From: Arenibacter echinorum
Lineage (GTDB): Bacteria; Bacteroidota; Bacteroidia; Flavobacteriales; Flavobacteriaceae
NCBI RefSeq assembly: GCF_003259375.1
Contig: NZ_QLLN01000006.1
Location: forward strand, 1-64,000
Direction of reading: 5' to 3'
Length of the DNA: 64,000 nucleotides
Below, one piece after another: positions 60,492-64,000 of the stretch. The position numbers and the translations under genes were made by a program. Each line of letters starts with the position of its first letter. Position 1 is the first letter of the stretch. The notes under the pieces are model-generated. The model was not told the origin of the DNA, did not search any database, and saw nothing but the letters and a program-made list of their open reading frames with translations.

Positions 60492-61661
60492 ATGCCAACC
60501 AACAGACGTAAATTTATAGGCCAATCCTTTGCCTCCGTAGCCGGAATAGCAGCCATTGGCATGATCCCTAACCACATTTTTGGCCACAACTTACATAATA
60601 CTTCAAGGCCTGAAGAAATTATATTACCAGTCAACAAATCCAATAGCATCAAGGAATCCATAAGATTTTCCGTAATAGGTTTGAACCATAGCCATATTTA
60701 TGGAATGGTCGATTCCTTACTGACAGGCGGTGGAACTATGGTCGCCGTTTACGCCAAGGAGCCTGAATTGTTGCAGCAATTTACCAAACGCTATCCCAAG
60801 GTTAAGATTGCGAAAAGCGAAAATGAAATTATTGTGGACAATACTATCCAGCTGGTGGCCAGCGCGGCAATTCCTATAGAAAGGGCACCGATAGGAATTC
60901 GTGTAATGCAGTCCGGAAAGGATTTTATGGCGGACAAGCCTGGCATTCTTACACTGGAACAGTTGAAAGAAGTAAAAAAAGTACAAAAGGAGACGAAGCG
61001 AATTTATTCAATAATGTATAGCGAGCGTTTAGGTAATCCGGCCTCTATAAAAGCTGGGGAACTGGTCAGTGCCGGTGCCATAGGAAAAGTGGTACAGACC
61101 ATCGGACTGGGACCGCACCGAATGCGACCAGAATCCCGTCCCGACTGGTTTTTCGATCCCAACAAGGCAGGGGGTATTCTATGTGACATTGGCTCGCACC
61201 AGTGTGACCAATTTCTATTTTATACCAACTCCAAACAAGCAGATGTAAATTTTTCCCAAATAGGAAATTTTAAAAATTCGCATAATCCAATTTATCAAGA
61301 TTTTGGGGATATGAGTGTTAGAAGTGCACACGCTACTGGCTACATTAGAATCGACTGGTTTACACCGGAAGGTCTAGGTACATGGGGAGATGGCCGCACC
61401 TTTATTTTGGGAACGGAAGGCTATATAGAAATGCGGAAATACATCGACATTGCAGGTCGAGAAGGTGGTAATCACCTTTTTTTAGTGAACCAAAAAGAAA
61501 CCAAATATTACGATTGTTCCAATATCTACATGCCTTATGGCGAACAATTGGTAAACGATGTGGTGCACCGCACCGAAACGGCCATGACACAGGAACATTG
61601 TTTCCTTGCTACGGAATTAGCGCTGAAAGGTCAAAAAATGGCCCATAAACTAAATGTGTAA
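60492..61661 (+). CDS. Gfo/Idh/MocA-family oxidoreductase with Tat-type signal
   Basis: The 389-residue protein has an N-terminal twin-arginine-like sequence NRRKFIGQSFASVAGIAAIG, so export to the periplasm is likely. The oxidoreductase fold follows (about 57-389): RFSVIGLNHSHIYGMVDSLL in the NAD site, DFMADKPGILTLEQLKEVKK with the conserved EKP-like lysine (K here in DKPG), and GGILCDIGSHQCDQFLFY. Members act on sugars or sugar acids. The GH88/105 gene nearby fits a carbohydrate context. Confidence 0.88.
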   Translation: MPTNRRKFIGQSFASVAGIAAIGMIPNHIFGHNLHNTSRPEEIILPVNKSNSIKESIRFSVIGLNHSHIYGMVDSLLTGGGTMVAVYAKEPELLQQFTKRYPKVKIAKSENEIIVDNTIQLVASAAIPIERAPIGIRVMQSGKDFMADKPGILTLEQLKEVKKVQKETKRIYSIMYSERLGNPASIKAGELVSAGAIGKVVQTIGLGPHRMRPESRPDWFFDPNKAGGILCDIGSHQCDQFLFYTNSKQADVNFSQIGNFKNSHNPIYQDFGDMSVRSAHATGYIRIDWFTPEGLGTWGDGRTFILGTEGYIEMRKYIDIAGREGGNHLFLVNQKETKYYDCSNIYMPYGEQLVNDVVHRTETAMTQEHCFLATELALKGQKMAHKLNV

Positions 61662-61685
61662 GCTTTATTAAATATGAATAATTAA

Positions 61686-62087
61686 ATGAGTGGAGAAACC
61701 GACATATCTAAGTTAATACATGAAATGTCCCCTGAACTGAACCAAGGGGAATACGTATTTTCTACGGTAGAAAACATGGATTATATTGACAGAGAGGATA
61801 CCATCTGTGAATTCAAGGAAAAAGAAGGAACTACTATAATAATCGAGAAGCACAAAGCGGACCACTTAAAACTGCCCTATGAATATGTAGCCTCTTGGAT
61901 TACCCTAAAAATTCATTCTTCGCTGGAAGCGGTAGGTCTAACCGCTGTATTTTCAACAGCATTGGCCAAAAATGATATAAGCTGTAATGTAATAGCCGGC
62001 TATTATCACGACCATATTTTTGTGGATACAAAGGATTCGGAAAAGGCAATGCTGGTTTTAACGGCCCTATCAGACGAGTCTGAATAA
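61686..62087 (+). CDS. ACT-domain-like small protein
   Basis: The 133-residue protein resembles the ACT_7/CASTOR-type group. It shows the paired beta-alpha-beta units WITLKIHSSLEAVGLTAVFS and TALAKNDISCNVIAGYYHDH with IFVDTKDSEKAMLVL at the end. ACT domains bind amino acids or related ligands for control of enzymes. Here it stands alone, so it may be a small sensor. It starts 24 bases after the oxidoreductase gene. Confidence 0.72.
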   Translation: MSGETDISKLIHEMSPELNQGEYVFSTVENMDYIDREDTICEFKEKEGTTIIIEKHKADHLKLPYEYVASWITLKIHSSLEAVGLTAVFSTALAKNDISCNVIAGYYHDHIFVDTKDSEKAMLVLTALSDESE

Positions 62088-62365
62088 CAGGCACCCATGA
62101 TTCAATGGTTGCAGCATCCCCCCTATTCCTGCTCTTCCCACTTATAAAGCCAAGACTATATTTTATCTAATATTGCATCATTATCATAATACAGCCATAT
62201 TATTCATTCAATTGAAAAGATTTTAACTGAATATTTACTATTATTGATAACTGTTATCAGTAATAATAGGTGTCCTTAAATATCCAAAGCCTTTGGAAAT
62301 ACTAAATTGGAGGTTTTTTATTATTCTAATACACCAATAATCATCTATGAAAATTTAACCCATCA

Positions 62366-63478
62366 ATGAGAAGAGCAGCCATTTTTACAGCGTTATCAGT
62401 ATTTGCGTTTACCACCATTACCCAAGCCCAGGATATAAAGCCGACTGAAGTTATAAAGGTCATGGAGAAAGTGGCCGACTGGCAGATAGACAATTACCAA
62501 GGGTTGTACAGTGGACACGATAAGCCACACCACCCGTTGGACTGGACCAATGGCGCCTTGTATGTAGGTATGGTAAAATGGGCCGCCATGACCGATAGTG
62601 ACAAATATTATGAGTGGCTTAAAGATATTGGACAAAAGCATGAATGGCAATTACACCGTAGAAAATACCATGCCGATGATCATACCGTTGGACAGTTATA
62701 TATAGATCTTTATAGAAAGTATCAGGACAAAGTAATGATAGAACCCACCATAGAACAGTTTAATTTTATCATGTACCATCCTTCGCTTAGCTCGCTTCAT
62801 TGGAAAACTCCCTATCACCAGGACCGTTGGAATTGGTGCGATGCCCTTTTTATGTCCCCACCGGTCTGGGCTAAATTGTACAATGTTACAGGTGAAAAAA
62901 AATATCTCGATTTCATGATGACCGAATTCAAGGCCACTACCGATTTCCTGTTTGATAAAAAAGAAAGCCTATACTACAGGGACGAAAGTTATATGGGCAA
63001 ATTGGACAACGGTACCAAAATATTTTGGGCAAGGGGCAACGGCTGGGTATTTGCCGGACTCGTTAATGTCATGAACGAATTGGATCCACAGAGCAAGGAA
63101 TACAAATATTTCCTGAATATTTACAAAAAAATGGCTGCCAAACTGCTGGAGATCCAAACTCCGGAAGGCCATTGGGCTATGAGTTTATTGGGGCAGAAAT
63201 TTTACCCCACTCCAGAAACCAGTGGAACCGCTTTTAATGTTTACGGTTTGGCCTGGGGTATAAACCAAGGCATATTGGATAAGGCCACCTACACCCCTGC
63301 GGTAAAAAAGGGATGGTACGCCTTGGTGGGCCATGTTACCAGTGATGGTATGTTGGGCTATGTTCAGCCTATTGGAGCCGCACCTGGGAATGCTTGGGCA
63401 GACAAAACGGAAGTTTATGGCACGGGAGCCTTTCTAAGCGCCGGTTCGGAAGTGTATAAGTTGTATGGTGGAAAATAA
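62366..63478 (+). CDS. GH88/GH105 unsaturated uronyl hydrolase, secreted
   Basis: The 370-residue protein has a signal peptide (IFTALSVFAFTTITQAQ). The alpha/alpha-barrel of family GH105/GH88 follows: KYHADDHTVGQLYIDLY and the catalytic region YHQDRWNWCDALFMSPPVWA, where D159 is the probable acid, with RGNGWVFAGL later. It would cleave the unsaturated uronic acid left on pectin or rhamnogalacturonan fragments after lyase action. The 278-base gap upstream shows only A/T tracts. Confidence 0.9.
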   Translation: MRRAAIFTALSVFAFTTITQAQDIKPTEVIKVMEKVADWQIDNYQGLYSGHDKPHHPLDWTNGALYVGMVKWAAMTDSDKYYEWLKDIGQKHEWQLHRRKYHADDHTVGQLYIDLYRKYQDKVMIEPTIEQFNFIMYHPSLSSLHWKTPYHQDRWNWCDALFMSPPVWAKLYNVTGEKKYLDFMMTEFKATTDFLFDKKESLYYRDESYMGKLDNGTKIFWARGNGWVFAGLVNVMNELDPQSKEYKYFLNIYKKMAAKLLEIQTPEGHWAMSLLGQKFYPTPETSGTAFNVYGLAWGINQGILDKATYTPAVKKGWYALVGHVTSDGMLGYVQPIGAAPGNAWADKTEVYGTGAFLSAGSEVYKLYGGK

Positions 63479-63602
63479 GGAATCCTAAATATAGTTTAGA
63501 AATTTTTTTTCGTTATTTAATAAAGTAGTAGAAGCAAAAACTTGTTGATACGGGTCATTGCAATGCCTTTTAATGCCATAATTTTAGGTACTTAACATTG
63601 AG

Positions 63603-64000
63603 ATGAAAAGAACCTTAGTACAGTTTAGGAATAGCCGTTTACGGGGGTTTATAAGAAAACATGAAAAATATGCTCCCATCCTATTTTTCATTGGTGGATT
63701 TATATTTGACACCCTTACCCTTGGGCGCATAGATAGGCTATATGACCTTAGTGTTCTGTGCCTGCACATGACATCCTTGACCATTACGTTGTACCTCTAT
63801 AATCTAGCCGATGATGGGAAATGGAACAATACCGTTCTGGAAAGGTTTAAAGAATATTATCCTTTGGCCATACAATTTTTCTTCGGCGGGCTTTCCAGTG
63901 CCTATGTAATATATTACTCGCGTAGTGTATCCATGTCCAAAACCGTTTTCTTCCTGATCATACTCCTTGTATTACTATTTGCCAATGAAATTTTAAAAAA
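63603..64000 (+). CDS. Membrane protein of DUF2914 type, cut off by the window end
   Basis: The visible 132 codons (no stop before 64000) begin MKRTLVQFRNSRLRGFIRKH and show four membrane segments (about 22-40, 50-66, 89-104 and 110-130). The pattern of an N-terminal membrane domain matches DUF2914 proteins as I recall them, in which a soluble DUF2914 domain follows. That domain lies outside the window, so the assignment is tentative. Confidence 0.6.
   Translation, partial: MKRTLVQFRNSRLRGFIRKHEKYAPILFFIGGFIFDTLTLGRIDRLYDLSVLCLHMTSLTITLYLYNLADDGKWNNTVLERFKEYYPLAIQFFFGGLSSAYVIYYSRSVSMSKTVFFLIILLVLLFANEILK

Noticed and set aside
1-64000. CRISPR arrays, tRNA or rRNA genes
   Set aside because: No regularly spaced short direct repeats and no cloverleaf or rRNA-like sequence were noticed; a covariance search was not possible.

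Overview
The window looks like chromosomal DNA of a marine-type Flavobacteriaceae bacterium (Bacteroidota). This rests on low GC, Bacteroidota-type promoters (TAnnTTTG-like -7 boxes), many short Crp/Fnr regulators ending just after the recognition helix, SnoaL, VOC and DUF1801-type small proteins, and polysaccharide-degrading enzymes (GH88/GH105, beta-helix protein, DUF1593). The genus cannot be fixed from sequence alone; Arenibacter-, Maribacter- or Zobellia-like is a guess. No tRNA, rRNA or CRISPR array was seen.

Region 1 (1-19.7 kb) is the most interesting part. It is an AT-rich array of accessory genes, all on the + strand, mostly one gene per unit. The units are separated by about 70-160 bp elements that fold back on themselves. 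Their left arm reads YAAC-N3-GTATA and their right arm TATAC-N6-GTTR. This is the architecture of integron attC sites (R''-L''...L'-R'), although the GTTRRRY core is not strictly kept and no integron integrase is in the window. I count 17 such elements here and one outlier at 29.05 kb. An IS110-family element sits at the left end and appears to have inserted into one of them, as IS1111-attC insertion sequences do in integrons. Cargo genes include a serine hydrolase, an M20 peptidase, a SnoaL protein, GNATs, an SRPBCC protein, two Crp/Fnr units with their targets, a thioesterase-like protein, an ATP-grasp enzyme, an Old Yellow Enzyme and an M23-like lipoprotein. Several are broken by single in-frame stops, frameshifts or truncation.

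Region 2 (19.7-37 kb) has an AraC regulator with a VOC lipoprotein, a SnoaL protein, a hemerythrin-like lipoprotein and a large beta-helix protein. It continues with a Crp/Fnr-led run of small VOC, NTF2, RibD/DHFR-like, PhnB and DUF1801 genes, a polysaccharide deacetylase, a second serine hydrolase, a fourth Crp/Fnr, methyltransferase, SDR, RbsD/FucU, DinB-like and nitrilase genes. Region 3 (37-43 kb, minus strand) is housekeeping-like: APC permease, CPA2 antiporter, two tandem universal stress proteins and a methyltransferase. Region 4 (43-51 kb) holds secreted or surface proteins: a sialidase-fold protein, a DUF1593 nucleoside-hydrolase-like protein, a small barrel, a cupin and an 870-residue propeller-phosphoesterase lipoprotein. 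Region 5 (51-60 kb) starts with a nonsense-broken GNAT, then a fifth Crp/Fnr heading a cyclase / transporter / GNAT / nitroreductase / CHMI run, an MFS transporter, another GNAT and a DUF4256 gene. Region 6 (60-64 kb) has a Gfo/Idh/MocA oxidoreductase, an ACT-like protein, a GH88/GH105 hydrolase and a cut-off membrane protein.

A second system-level signal is regulatory. Four of the five Crp/Fnr-type genes (7.7, 11.9, 25.1 and 52.4 kb) are followed by a 16-bp dyad that begins exactly 37 bp before a TAnnTTTG-like -7 box in front of the next gene. This puts the dyad centre near -41.5, as at class II CRP-activated promoters. The two regulators with the most similar recognition helices also have the most similar dyads.
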